From Allgaiera indica (GTDB lineage Bacteria; Pseudomonadota; Alphaproteobacteria; Rhodobacterales; Rhodobacteraceae), in the NCBI RefSeq assembly GCF_900106675.1, contig NZ_FNOB01000015.1, forward strand, positions 28,848 to 92,847: a DNA stretch of 64,000 nt, given 5' to 3'. Made by a program: the position numbers and the translations under genes. Position 1 is the first letter of the stretch. Each line of letters opens with the position of its first letter. Below, in pieces: positions 54,298-62,671 of this stretch. The notes under the pieces were generated by a model. It did no database searches and was not told the origin of the DNA. It saw only the letters and a program-made list of their open reading frames with translations.

Positions 54298-55782
54298 ATG
54301 GATAAACTCTCGCTCGACAATCTGCAGAACCTGAAGCCCTGCGTCGCGCGCCCATCCTATGCGCGGGGCGATCTCTCGCCTGGGATCGTGCATATCGGCG
54401 TGGGCAATTTCCACCGCGCGCATCAGGCCGTCTACCTCGACCGGCTGTTCGAGATGGGCAAGGGGCGCGATTGGGCGTTGGTCGGCGCCGGGGTGCGCAC
54501 CGCCGATGGTGCGATGCGCGAACGGCTGTTGGGCCAGGACCTGCTGACCACGGTGGTGGAACTGGCCCCCGAAGGCCACCGCGCGCGGGTCACCGGCGCG
54601 ATGGTGGATTTCGTGCCGATCGCCGCCGACAACGGCCCGCTGATCGCCGCGATGGCGCGGCCATCGACCCGGATCGTGTCGCTGACGGTGACCGAAGGGG
54701 GCTACTACCTGGACCAGCACGGCGCCTTCGATACCGCCCATCCCGACATGCTGCGCGATGCCCGGCAGCCCGACGCGCCCGGGTCGGCCTTCGGCGCGAT
54801 CCTCAAGGCGCTGCGTCTGCGGCGCGCGGCCGGACTGCCGCCGTTCACGGTGATGAGCTGCGACAACCTGCCCGGCAACGGTCATGTCGCCCAGGGCACC
54901 GTGACCGGACTGGCCGCGCTGTCGGACCAGGCCTTCGCCGAATGGGTGGCCGCGAACGTGGCCTTCCCGAACGGCATGGTCGACCGCATCACCCCGGCCA
55001 CCGGCCAGCGCGAGATCGACCTGGTGGCGCGCGAATTCGGCGTCGACGATGCCGCGCCCGTGCTGTGCGAGCCGTTCATGCAATGGGTGCTCGAGGACAA
55101 TTTTCCCCAGGGCCGCCCACCGCTGGAAGACGCGGGCGTCACCTTCACCGATCAGGTTCATGCCTTCGAGGCGATGAAGATCCGCATCCTGAACGGCGGC
55201 CATGCGATCATCGCCTACCCCGCTGGCCTTCTGGGCATCGAATTCGCGCATGAAGCGATGCGGGACGAACAGGTCGCGGCCTTCCTGCACAAGGTCGAGG
55301 TCGAGGAAATCCTGCCGCATGTGAAGCCGGTCCCCGGGACCTCGCTTGTCGATTATCTGGCGTCGATCGAGGAGCGCTTTGCCAATCCCGACATCGGCGA
55401 CCGGATCCGCAGGCTGTGCCTGGATGGCTCCAACCGGCAGCCGAAGTTCATCATGCCTTCGGTGCGCGACAATCTGGCTGCGGGCCAGGTGCCGAAGGGG
55501 CTGGCGCTGCTGTCGGCGCTTTGGTGCCGCTATTGTGCGGGGGTGGACGATCAGGGGCAGCGGATCGCGCCGAACGATCCCGACTGGACGGCGCTGAACG
55601 CCCGCGCCCTTGCGGCGAAGCACGACCCCGCCCAATGGCTCGCGATGCGAGACGTCTATGGCGCGTGGGGCCAGGACACGGGCTTTGTCGCGGCCTTCGC
55701 ACAGGCGCTTTCGGCCCTTTGGTCGGATGGCACCCGGGCGGTACTGGCGCGCTATCTGGAAGGCGGCGCGTCCGGCGCCTAG
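54298..55782 (+). CDS. mtlK: Mannitol 2-dehydrogenase, polyol-specific long-chain family
   Basis: 494 residues, the standard length. N-terminal GIVHIGVGNFHRAHQAVYLD is the family NAD-binding start. The catalytic region contains KIRILNGGHAIIAYPAGLLG with the active-site Lys and the conserved Asn-Gly-Gly-His. It converts D-mannitol (and arabitol) to fructose (xylulose). No fructokinase or xylulokinase gene follows, unlike the R. sphaeroides cluster; the next gene converges. GGAAGGA precedes ATG 54298. Confidence 0.95.
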   Translation: MDKLSLDNLQNLKPCVARPSYARGDLSPGIVHIGVGNFHRAHQAVYLDRLFEMGKGRDWALVGAGVRTADGAMRERLLGQDLLTTVVELAPEGHRARVTGAMVDFVPIAADNGPLIAAMARPSTRIVSLTVTEGGYYLDQHGAFDTAHPDMLRDARQPDAPGSAFGAILKALRLRRAAGLPPFTVMSCDNLPGNGHVAQGTVTGLAALSDQAFAEWVAANVAFPNGMVDRITPATGQREIDLVAREFGVDDAAPVLCEPFMQWVLEDNFPQGRPPLEDAGVTFTDQVHAFEAMKIRILNGGHAIIAYPAGLLGIEFAHEAMRDEQVAAFLHKVEVEEILPHVKPVPGTSLVDYLASIEERFANPDIGDRIRRLCLDGSNRQPKFIMPSVRDNLAAGQVPKGLALLSALWCRYCAGVDDQGQRIAPNDPDWTALNARALAAKHDPAQWLAMRDVYGAWGQDTGFVAAFAQALSALWSDGTRAVLARYLEGGASGA

Positions 55783-56024
55783 CCACCCGCCGCGATCCGC
55801 GTCATTTCTGCGCGAGAGGGCTGCGCGGCGGCCGAGACGATACCCTGCGCCAGATCACGCGCCGGATCGTGCCGGGTCGCGACGTCGTGCGCGCGGGCGT
55901 GGGCATAGGCGGGCGCATCGGTTGGCATGCCTGGACCCAGCGCATTCAAGACGGCCAACATGGTGACCAGCATGAAAGAGCCGCAGACGGCGCCAAGCCC
56001 GGACAGAAGCAGAGCGGCTTTCAT
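55779..56024 (-). CDS. Small hypothetical protein with N-terminal membrane segment
   Basis: 81 residues, not recognised. ATG 56024 has AAGAGG 9 bases upstream, and residues 2-27 are hydrophobic (LLLSGLGAVCGSFMLVTMLAVL), so it is exported or anchored. The rest is Ala/His/Arg-rich. The stop overlaps the mtlK stop by 4 bases. The good ribosome binding site and hydrophobic start favour a real gene. Confidence 0.55.
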   Translation of the reverse strand: MKAALLLSGLGAVCGSFMLVTMLAVLNALGPGMPTDAPAYAHARAHDVATRHDPARDLAQGIVSAAAQPSRAEMTRIAAGG

Positions 56025-56191
56025 CGTGACGAACCTCTTGCAGCGAATTCTTGCCGATCAACATCCGGCAGTGCCCCGCGGTTCCGTTCCAGGCCAATGA
56101 AATTCGGCCTTTTGGTGCCGTCTGCGTCACCATATTTGCATAAATATATTTGTGGATCAGACAGTTAATCAGAAAGTACACCCGGGCGTGA

Positions 56192-56216
56192 GGAACCGGT
56201 GCGCGGGTCGGGCGTT
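56192..56216 (+). promoter_or_regulatory. EcfG-type stress promoter before DUF1328 gene
   Basis: GGAAC (56192-56196) and CGTT (56213-56216) are 16 bp apart, the known signature of alphaproteobacterial EcfG promoters. The gene starts 54 bp further at 56270. It agrees with ecfG being encoded 6 kb away. Confidence 0.7.
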
Positions 56217-56269
56217 TCTATCACATCTGATCGACGACATTTTCCCTTCCACCCGCATAGGAGGTTTCA

Positions 56270-56443
56270 ATGCTAGGCTGGGCCATAACTTTTCTGATCA
56301 TCGCCTTGATCGCCGCAGCCCTGGGCTTCGGCGGGATCGCCGGGGCGTCCGCCGGAATCGCGCAGATCCTGTTCGTGATTTTCCTGGTTCTCTTCGTGGT
56401 TGCGTTGGTCGCGCGCGCAATGCGCGGCAACCCGCCGCTCTGA
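56270..56443 (+). CDS. DUF1328 small membrane protein (YtjA type)
   Basis: 57 residues with two hydrophobic helices: [20 protein letters not shown] then [20 protein letters not shown], ending [10 protein letters not shown]. It matches DUF1328/YtjA in length and sequence. Such proteins are frequent members of general stress regulons but without known activity. The ribosome binding site ATAGGAGG is excellent. Too short for ordinary ORF lists. EcfG promoter upstream, PLDc_N-type gene 71 bp downstream. Confidence 0.9.
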   Translation: MLGWAITFLIIALIAAALGFGGIAGASAGIAQILFVIFLVLFVVALVARAMRGNPPL

Positions 56444-56514
56444 TCCCCCACTTGGGGGGATGGCGGTCGAAGCCGGGCTTCGGCCGCCATCTCCTCCTAT
56501 CCTAGGAGGCGTCC
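56444..56514 (+). promoter_or_regulatory. Leader with stem-loops including an SD-sequestering hairpin
   Basis: Between the two small membrane genes, CCTCCTA (56493-56499) pairs perfectly with TAGGAGG (56503-56509) around a 3-base loop. TAGGAGG is the ribosome binding site of the next gene. Just before it a longer hairpin (about 56460-56490; GGCGG.CGAAG pairs with CTTCG.CCGCC) and a CCCCC/GGGGG pairing occur. Together these could regulate translation or stabilise the message. Confidence 0.6.
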
Positions 56515-56706
56515 ATGTTCTTCCTCAGCACGATCGGTTCGGTGATCATCCTGATCCTGGACATTCTTGCGATCATCTCGGTAATCGGCTCGGCGGAAAG
56601 CTCGCTGTCCAAGCTGGTCTGGGTATTGGTGATCCTGTTCCTGCCGGTGATCGGCCTGATACTGTGGTGGGTGATCGGCCCGCGGGCCCGCACCGGCAGC
56701 ATCTGA
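56515..56706 (+). CDS. PLDc_N-type small membrane protein
   Basis: 63 residues: two TM helices (IGSVIILILDILAIISVIGS and LVWVLVILFLPVIGLILWWV) followed by IGPRARTGSI. This is the phospholipase D nuclease N-terminal (PLDc_N) pattern, here free-standing. Function unknown; a membrane stress role is inferred from the neighbouring EcfG-type promoter. Its start ATG 56515 has the hairpin-enclosed TAGGAGG. Confidence 0.85.
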   Translation: MFFLSTIGSVIILILDILAIISVIGSAESSLSKLVWVLVILFLPVIGLILWWVIGPRARTGSI

Positions 56707-57250
56707 TCCCGCCCGGCAATCGGGAAACTTCCAACAAGGCGGCGCCCAAGGGCACCGCCTTGCTTGTCCGGTCGGGCGAAGGTCGCGGCCCTGCCCCCGT
56801 TGCGGCAGTGGCCGCCCGCGCGCGCGGCCGCCGCAACATTTCCGGCCCGGGCGAACGCGACGCGGCGGTCTTTTCGCTTCGCATATCCCATTGCATCTAT
56901 TCCCCCGCACCAGGCTACTTTCAGCGCCCTCCCCCCGCACCGGGGCGGAGGCGGCCGTGGTGGCGCAGCCCCGGCGCGATCTGCTTGCGACCCGCACGGG
57001 CCCTCGGCTGGAAAAGTGACGGCCAGCCGCACCTGACCCCCGGAAAATCCTCCGCGTCAGCGTCTACCGGCTGGCCCCGGCCAAGGCCTTGCCGTTTCTT
57101 GGGCTGTCTTCATCGCACGTCGCCCGTTCGCGGGGGGCACGCGGGGGCCACCTTGGCCGTGCTTCGGGGATTGCCACGCCGACGAGCCTTCGGCCTGTGC
57201 GCGGTGCCCAGGTCGCCCGGCCGTGCGGCGGGACGCAAATACCGAGGCCG
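56707..57250. other. 544-bp gap without a recognisable gene
   Basis: All six frames here carry Arg/Pro/Gly-rich ORFs typical of GC-rich non-coding DNA. None has a credible ribosome binding site or family pattern. No repeat or RNA gene is obvious. It is unusually long for this compact region. Confidence 0.5.
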
Positions 57251-57289
57251 CAATAACAAAACCCCCGCCTGAATAGTGCCAGGCGGGGG
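57251..57289 (-). terminator. Intrinsic terminator of csbD
   Basis: Arms CCCCCGCCTG (57262-57271) and CAGGCGGGGG (57280-57289) pair perfectly over 10 bp with an 8-base loop. On the minus strand the stem is followed by TTTTGTTATTG. It lies 21 bp after the csbD stop. The best rho-independent terminator in the window. Confidence 0.9.
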
Positions 57290-57309
57290 GCATCGGGTCA
57301 TCAGGCGGG

Positions 57310-57507
57310 TCAGAGATCCTGCAGCCACTCATCGACAGCCTTTTCGGCGTCGGCTTTCGCAGTTCCGTAGCGCTCCTGGATCTTGCCGACCAGCATCTCG
57401 CGCCGGCCTTCGACGCTGGCGACGTCATCATCGGTCAGCTCGCCCCATTTGGAGCGGACCTTGCCTTTTATCTGTTTCCAGTTGCCTTCCATTTGGTCGC
57501 GATTCAT
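57310..57507 (-). CDS. CsbD family stress protein
   Basis: 65 residues from ATG 57507 (GGAGG 5 bases upstream). MNRDQMEGNWKQIKGKVRSK is the CsbD opening; WGELTDDDVASVEGRREMLV GKIQ and a Trp near the end (VDEWLQDL) complete it. CsbD-like proteins are highly induced by general stress sigma factors and are largely unstructured or helical, with unknown activity. A weak EcfG-type promoter precedes it and a terminator follows. Confidence 0.93.
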   Translation of the reverse strand: MNRDQMEGNWKQIKGKVRSKWGELTDDDVASVEGRREMLVGKIQERYGTAKADAEKAVDEWLQDL

Positions 57508-57539
57508 CACTTCCTCCTTCGCATGGCCAACGTGAATAA

Positions 57540-57565
57540 GACGCGCGAAGGGGCAGAGGGGTTCC
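57540..57565 (-). promoter_or_regulatory. Weak EcfG-like promoter of csbD
   Basis: On the minus strand GGAAC (57565-57561) is followed after 17 bases by CGTC (57543-57540), one base off CGTT, 33 bp before csbD. The correct spacing and the gene's nature make it plausible. Confidence 0.4.
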
Positions 57566-57609
57566 GTGTCGATCCTCCGCCACGGACCGTGCTGTGCGCG
57601 CGCCACGCA

Positions 57610-57635
57610 GGAACCCGATCCGCTCAGCAAGCGTT
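57610..57635 (+). promoter_or_regulatory. EcfG-type promoter before the AI-2E family gene
   Basis: GGAAC (57610-57614) and CGTT (57632-57635) are 17 bp apart, 48 bp upstream of ATG 57683. Confidence 0.7.
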
Positions 57636-57682
57636 GATTGCCCAGGGCAGCATGCGTTTGCTGCCCAAGGGGGCCGGGCTTA

Positions 57683-58765
57683 ATGACCAGATTAGAGACG
57701 TTGTCGCGGATGTCGCTGATCGTGATCGGCGCCGTGGTGATGTTCGCGGCCCTACACGAGCTGTCGGATATCTTCGCGCCGTTGGCATTGGCGCTGGTCA
57801 GCGGCGTGGTGCTGTCGCCGGTGTCGGAGTTCTGCGATCGGCATCACCTGCCGCGCGCCGCGGCCGCCCTGCTTACCCTGGTGTTCACGTTGTTGCTGCT
57901 GGCCGGCCTGTTCCTGATCTTCCAGCCCGCGGTCGAGCAACTGGCCGCCCAGGCGCCGAAGGTGTTGCGCGATCTGCGCGAGACGCTGGATACGCTGCGG
58001 TCGCTTGCGCGCGATCTGACCCAGATGTCCGACAACGTCACCAAGGCGATCGCGCCTGCAGCCGACGCGGCCGGCTCGCAGACCAAGGCGGCGAAGGATT
58101 CGGGCGTGCATGTGCCGACCGTGGCGGGGGCGCTGATGCTGGCGCCGGTGATCTTGACGCAATTCACCGTCTTCGCGGGGTCGCTGTTCTTCTTTCTTCT
58201 GACCCGGGCCGACATGTACGATTGGGCTGCACGCCGCCTGGCCACGACTTCCGAGCGCGGCAATCTGGTCAGCAAGATGCGCGATGCCGAATATCGCGTG
58301 TCGCGCTATTTCCTGACGATCGCGGTGATCAACGCGGGGCTCGGCCTGCTGACGGCAGCGGCGTTGCAATTGATGGGGCTGCCGCAGGCGGCAACCTGGG
58401 GGTTGGTCGCCTTCGTGCTGAACTTCGTGCCCTATCTGGGGCCGGGGCTGGCGGTGGCCGGGTTGCTGTATGCCGGCGTGGCGGCTTTCGACGGGGCCCA
58501 GTCGGGGCTGCCCGCGGCGGCCTATCTGGGGCTGATCGTGCTGGAAAGCCAGTTCGTGACGCCGGCGATGGTGGGCCGCAATGCGGCGGTCAATCCGCTG
58601 CTGGTGTTTCTTGCGCTGATCTTCGGGTTCTGGCTGTGGGGGCCGGTGGGCGGCATCGTCGCCATACCGCTGCTGATCTGGGCGCTGGTCCTTGCCGGCG
58701 TCCTGCCCGGCCAGCCCGCCGTGGCCAGCCCGACGCCGCCCCATCATCCCGCGGAGCAGGATTGA
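57683..58765 (+). CDS. AI-2E family transporter
   Basis: 360 residues from ATG 57683 (AAGGGGG upstream); a TTG at 57638 would place the start at the expected transcription start and is rejected. Multi-pass inner-membrane protein of the AI-2E/UPF0118 family (IVIGAVVMFAALHELSDIFA, then FFFLLTRADMYDWAARRL, TWGLVAFVLNFVPYLGPGLA with the family Pro-Tyr-Gly). Such proteins export small molecules or Na+/H+ exchange; substrate unknown. An EcfG-type promoter suggests stress control. The PLD-like gene converges 14 bp further. Confidence 0.9.
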   Translation: MTRLETLSRMSLIVIGAVVMFAALHELSDIFAPLALALVSGVVLSPVSEFCDRHHLPRAAAALLTLVFTLLLLAGLFLIFQPAVEQLAAQAPKVLRDLRETLDTLRSLARDLTQMSDNVTKAIAPAADAAGSQTKAAKDSGVHVPTVAGALMLAPVILTQFTVFAGSLFFFLLTRADMYDWAARRLATTSERGNLVSKMRDAEYRVSRYFLTIAVINAGLGLLTAAALQLMGLPQAATWGLVAFVLNFVPYLGPGLAVAGLLYAGVAAFDGAQSGLPAAAYLGLIVLESQFVTPAMVGRNAAVNPLLVFLALIFGFWLWGPVGGIVAIPLLIWALVLAGVLPGQPAVASPTPPHHPAEQD

Positions 58766-58779
58766 TGTCGGTGTCCAGG

Positions 58780-60120
58780 CTAGGGCAGCGGGTAGGGGCG
58801 CATCCGGCGCCCGGGCCCGCCGTCATCCCGCTGCGCCCGGGCGCGCCACAACGCCACCGTCGCCGGGCCGCCCTCTGGCGCCGCGGCGCGCTGCGCCATA
58901 AACCAATAGGCCATCGCCCGGCTGCCGATTTCGCTGACCTCGCGCGGGGTGCGCACATAAAGGCCGGCCTCGGTATCGCGGTACAGGGCCTCGGGCGTCA
59001 GATCGGCCGAGGTGACCAGTGCCGCTCGCCGGTCGAACAGCGTCAGGCGCTGACCGCCCTGCGACAGAGGGACCAGCATCTGCCCGGCGAAAAAGCGCGG
59101 CCCGAAGGCCCGGGCCAGCCGCGCAAGCACCTGTTCCTGCGCGCCGGGGTCGGGCGGCGGGGTTTCGGGCAGCATCAGTATCAGCCCCAGATCGGGCCGT
59201 GCCCGTCCCATCTCGGCCAGCTCGGCGGCCAGCCGGGGATCGGTGAAGGCGCGGGTCTCGATATAGATCAGGTCCTCGGCCCGTCGGGCCAGGGCGGCAT
59301 GGGCGGTGGCGATATCCTGGCGCAAGGACTTGGTCGGGCCGCGGCGCAGGCGGCTGGCGCGACGCGACAGGGTGCGCAGAAGGTGGCGCTGAGAGCCGGG
59401 TTCGTCCTGGCCGGCCGCGATGCCGGCGAAATGTTCCAGATGGGCCTGGGCGTCGGCGGCCGACGGGCCTTCGCGCGCAAGCCGCAGGCCATATCCGACA
59501 CGATCGGTGCTTGTATCCGGCCCGCCGATCAGCAGCAGGCGCCGATCGGCGACCAGCAACTGGTGGTGATGGCAGGCGGCGGCCAGGGCCGGATGGGCGA
59601 ACTTGCGCAATGCCAACCGCCCGCCGCGCGCCGCGGCCGCCAGGAAGGGGATCAGCCCCGGCATGTCGTCGAGTGCGCGCTGCCGGGCCTCGGGCTCGGC
59701 GGCGGCGAGACGGACGATTTCCGGCGCGACGGCGGCCCGGCGCCGGCGCCATTCGGTGCCATAGGTCAACGGCCCATGCCGGGCCGGATGCTTCAGGACC
59801 CGGATGTCAAGCAGGTTGGCAAGGCCCTGTGCGGTGGCCGCGGCGCGCAGCAGCCGGACGCAGGCGTGGTTGGCCCGATGGGCCGCGGGCGCCAGAAAGG
59901 GATCGGCATCGGGCAGGAACAGCCGCAACTGCACCCCGCGCTGCAAGGTCGCGGTGACCAGCGCCTTCCACGTCCGTCCGATCTGCAGGCCCGCCTGACT
60001 GACCAGTTCGAGATCCGGGTCCAATTGATTGAAAGCGGCCCATACCTCTTGGCGCGCCTGCAGAAAGGCACGCTCGAACGCTTCGTTGGCCTCGTCACTG
60101 GTCAGGATCACCCGGACCAA
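58780..60120 (-). CDS. PLD-superfamily-like protein with degenerate HKD motifs
   Basis: 446 residues from TTG 60120; GTG 60111 is also possible. Two half-repeats of the phospholipase D fold are visible. First: HHHQLLVADRRLLLIGGPDTS, where the HxKx4D motif is HxQx4D. Second: GGQRLTLFDRRAALVTSADL, where it is GxRx4D. Thus Asp and the following GG/TSA remain while the catalytic His (second) and both Lys are replaced. It is probably catalytically inactive, or acts otherwise. It has its own EcfG-type promoter and follows the kinase gene on the same strand. Confidence 0.8.
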   Translation of the reverse strand: MVRVILTSDEANEAFERAFLQARQEVWAAFNQLDPDLELVSQAGLQIGRTWKALVTATLQRGVQLRLFLPDADPFLAPAAHRANHACVRLLRAAATAQGLANLLDIRVLKHPARHGPLTYGTEWRRRRAAVAPEIVRLAAAEPEARQRALDDMPGLIPFLAAAARGGRLALRKFAHPALAAACHHHQLLVADRRLLLIGGPDTSTDRVGYGLRLAREGPSAADAQAHLEHFAGIAAGQDEPGSQRHLLRTLSRRASRLRRGPTKSLRQDIATAHAALARRAEDLIYIETRAFTDPRLAAELAEMGRARPDLGLILMLPETPPPDPGAQEQVLARLARAFGPRFFAGQMLVPLSQGGQRLTLFDRRAALVTSADLTPEALYRDTEAGLYVRTPREVSEIGSRAMAYWFMAQRAAAPEGGPATVALWRARAQRDDGGPGRRMRPYPLP

Positions 60121-60176
60121 GGCGGTGTTCTCATTTTTGTCTCGTGTACCGTCATTCCCCGCCCATTGGCCCCCGC

Positions 60177-60202
60177 AACGTGCGAGGGCTGTCCCCGGTT
60201 CC
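60177..60202 (-). promoter_or_regulatory. EcfG-type promoter of the PLD-like gene
   Basis: On the minus strand GGAAC (60202-60198) is followed after 17 bases by CGTT (60180-60177), 57 bp before the start, and begins 7 bp after the kinase stop codon. Confidence 0.7.
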
Positions 60203-60209
60203 CCTTGTT

Positions 60210-62048
60210 TCAGACTTTCTTCGCCGGTGCGACACCAGGTATCAAACCACCGGGCGGTCGCGGGTCCGGTTCGACGCCTGCTCCTGCAGAACTACGGCTG
60301 GCCTCGCCCCTTGAAAGGGGGGTCACCGAGAAGTGTAGTTCCAGCAGGTAGCGCCCGTCCTCGATGCCGGTTCTGACCGTGCCTTCCAGCTGCTGCGCAA
60401 AGGCCCGGATCAGATGCGAGCCGAAGCCCGATGGCTCGTCCGCAAGCGGCGCGGTGGGGCTCGCGCCCGTGCCGGGAAGGCTGTTCGACAGCCGCAGGAC
60501 CGCCCCGGTGCCCGCCTCGCGCGCCAGCGTCACCTCCAGTTCGGGCTGCGCGCCGTCGTGCGACCCGCCGGCATATTTCATCGCATTGGTCAGCGCCTCG
60601 GTCAGCAACAGCGACAGCGGCACCGCCTGATCGGGGGTCAGCAGGATGTCGGCGATGTCGGTGTGGACCTTGAAGCTGCGCTCTTCCGTGGTCGAGATGC
60701 TGAGCACCTGGTTCACGATCCCCGCCAGCAGTTCGTCTGCCCGCACGTCACTGACCCCCGAGGTCAGATACAGGCCGCGGTGGATCGTGGCCAGGCTCAT
60801 CACCCGGTCCTGCAGGTTCTTCATGATCGCCTTGACCTCTGGCGATTTCTCGCGCCGCATCTGCAGGTTCATGATCGAGGCGATGAGCTGCAGGTTGTTC
60901 TTGATCCGGTGGTGGACCTCACGCAGCAGCACCTCCTTCTGGTGGACGGCATCCTCCAGATCCGCCTCGTCGCGCAGAATGGTTTCGGTCATGCGCTCGA
61001 AACTGTCCTCGACTTCGGCGATCTCCAGCGGGGCGTGGCCGCGGCCCTTGACCGGTACGACGCGGCTGCCCGAGGCGAAGGCGCGGATCGCGTGGCGCAG
61101 GCGGCGAATGTGGCGCAGCACCAGGCGCTCGGCCGCCATCCAGGCCGCGAACAGGCTGACGATGGCCATCAGCGCGGGCAGCACGATCGGCGGCAACTGC
61201 GACAGCATCCCCGTGCCACGGCCGTAATCGCCGGGCCACGAGGACAGCGCGTACAGCTTGTTCACCACGATCGGCACGACGGCGAAGATGCGCTTGCGCC
61301 CCAGCGCGTCGCGCCCCGTGAAGGCGGTCGAGCGGTGGCCCGCCAGCGCCTTCAGCGACCGGTCGACCGGCAGATAGCCTTGGTCGGCCTTGATCCCGTT
61401 GGTCGAGGTCAGCATGTTGCCACCGCTGTCGAAGGTGAACAGACGCAGCGAATTGGGGATACCCGTGGCGGTTTTGATCCCGGCCTGGCTGACTTCGAGC
61501 GCATGCTGCGGGATGGCGAGCGAGATGATGCCGCTGCGCTGGCCGTCACGATGGGTAACCGGGCTGATCACCGCCAGCACCGCGCTGTCCGACACCGCGC
61601 CCTTCGGGGTGACTTCGAAGGTCGGGTTGGGATCCGAGATCGCGTCCTGGAAACCCGGGTCGTTGGCGAAATCATGGGTGCGGCCGTCGGCCGAGCAGGT
61701 CATCAACCCGTCACTGGGGATGTAGCCGACCATCGAATAAAGCGGGTTGGCCTGGGCGAAGCGCGACAGGATCTCGCTGCAACGCGCGGTGTCGTTGTCC
61801 ACCTTGGCAATGGCCGACGCCAGCGTGGCCGCAGCGCCCTGGGCGCGCAGCAGATGCTGCAGCACCGGCGCGGCCAGCCGCACCGTATCGCCCAGAATTG
61901 CGGCCTCGGCGCGGCTTTGCGCCTCGGACGCCAGGCTGATGGTCTGCACCGCCGACAGCAGCGCCAGCGGCAAGAGCGCCAACGCCAGCAGAAAGGTGAT
62001 CCGAAATCCGAGCCGCCCGGTCAGCCGGCGCAGCGCAGCCATGCTCAT
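60210..62048 (-). CDS. Membrane sensor histidine kinase (HisKA_2/HWE-related) of the general stress locus
   Basis: 612 residues from ATG 62048, overlapping the ecfG stop (TGATG). TM1 about 15-37 and TM2 about 283-305 bracket a ~245-residue periplasmic sensor of dCache-like character. A HAMP-like linker (305-360) leads to the HisKA_2 dimerisation motif EVHHRIKNNLQLIASIMNLQ with phospho-acceptor His380 and an HATPase domain with LLTEALTNAMKYA (N-box) and GFGSHLIRAFAQQ. In alphaproteobacteria kinases of this class phosphorylate PhyR. Its placement in the nepR-ecfG operon argues for PhyR as substrate. The C-terminal 30 residues are Pro/Gly-rich. Confidence 0.93.
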   Translation of the reverse strand: MSMAALRRLTGRLGFRITFLLALALLPLALLSAVQTISLASEAQSRAEAAILGDTVRLAAPVLQHLLRAQGAAATLASAIAKVDNDTARCSEILSRFAQANPLYSMVGYIPSDGLMTCSADGRTHDFANDPGFQDAISDPNPTFEVTPKGAVSDSAVLAVISPVTHRDGQRSGIISLAIPQHALEVSQAGIKTATGIPNSLRLFTFDSGGNMLTSTNGIKADQGYLPVDRSLKALAGHRSTAFTGRDALGRKRIFAVVPIVVNKLYALSSWPGDYGRGTGMLSQLPPIVLPALMAIVSLFAAWMAAERLVLRHIRRLRHAIRAFASGSRVVPVKGRGHAPLEIAEVEDSFERMTETILRDEADLEDAVHQKEVLLREVHHRIKNNLQLIASIMNLQMRREKSPEVKAIMKNLQDRVMSLATIHRGLYLTSGVSDVRADELLAGIVNQVLSISTTEERSFKVHTDIADILLTPDQAVPLSLLLTEALTNAMKYAGGSHDGAQPELEVTLAREAGTGAVLRLSNSLPGTGASPTAPLADEPSGFGSHLIRAFAQQLEGTVRTGIEDGRYLLELHFSVTPLSRGEASRSSAGAGVEPDPRPPGGLIPGVAPAKKV

Positions 62049-62671
62049 CAGGCGGCCGGAACTGCGGCGCGACCCAGAACCGCAAGCGTCTCGGCCCCCG
62101 TCGCGGATAGCACCTCTTCGCCTTCGGCCATGCCCATCAACTCGGCCAGGCGGGCGCGGGCGCGGTTGGCGCGGCTCTTGACGGTACCCTTGGCCACGCC
62201 CATCGTCTCGGCCGCTTCCTCGTAGGAAAAACCTTCCGCGCCGACCAGGACCAGCACCTCGCGGTGTTCGACGCTGAGCTTCTCGAAGGCGCGAGTGAAT
62301 TCCGAAAACGCCAGGCGGCCGTCATGGGCGGGCTTCTCGACCAGCCCTGCGGCATGGGCGCCATCGCTATCCTGTACCTCGCGGCGGTGCTTGCGGCGAT
62401 CGGAATAGAACGTGTTGCGCAGGATGGTGAACAGCCAGGCCTTCAGGTTCGTTCCGGGCTGGAACTTGTCGAGATTGGTCCAGGCCTTCACGATCGTGTC
62501 CTGTACCAAGTCGTCGGCGGAGGTGGCGTCGCGGGTCAGGCTGATCGCGAAGGCGCGCAGCGACGGCAAATGATCGGGTAGGGCTGTTCGCGGATCGTTG
62601 GCACCTGCGTCCGCCGCCGATTGCGGCGGTGCGGCGCGCGGCCTGGCGCGTGAAATGGGGGCACTGGTCAT
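62048..62671 (-). CDS. ecfG: General stress ECF sigma factor EcfG
   Basis: 207 residues; ATG 62671 overlaps the nepR TGA. Sigma region 2 runs about 33-95 (LPSLRAFAISLTRDATSADD, LVQDTIVKAWTNLDKFQPGT, NLKAWLFTILRNTFYSDRRK), sigma 4 about 125-180 (EKLSVEHREVLVLVGAEGFS, YEEAAETMGVAKGTVKSRAN). The PGTNLKAWLFTILRN and the nepR/phyR context define EcfG, the sigma factor released from NepR when phospho-PhyR binds NepR. It recognises GGAAC-N16/17-CGTT promoters, several of which lie nearby. Confidence 0.96.
   Translation of the reverse strand: MTSAPISRARPRAAPPQSAADAGANDPRTALPDHLPSLRAFAISLTRDATSADDLVQDTIVKAWTNLDKFQPGTNLKAWLFTILRNTFYSDRRKHRREVQDSDGAHAAGLVEKPAHDGRLAFSEFTRAFEKLSVEHREVLVLVGAEGFSYEEAAETMGVAKGTVKSRANRARARLAELMGMAEGEEVLSATGAETLAVLGRAAVPAA

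Noticed and set aside
57638..57683. TTG start giving a 15-residue longer AI-2E protein
   Set aside because: It would begin just after the EcfG -10 element, leaving no leader; ATG 57683 has a purine-rich site upstream.
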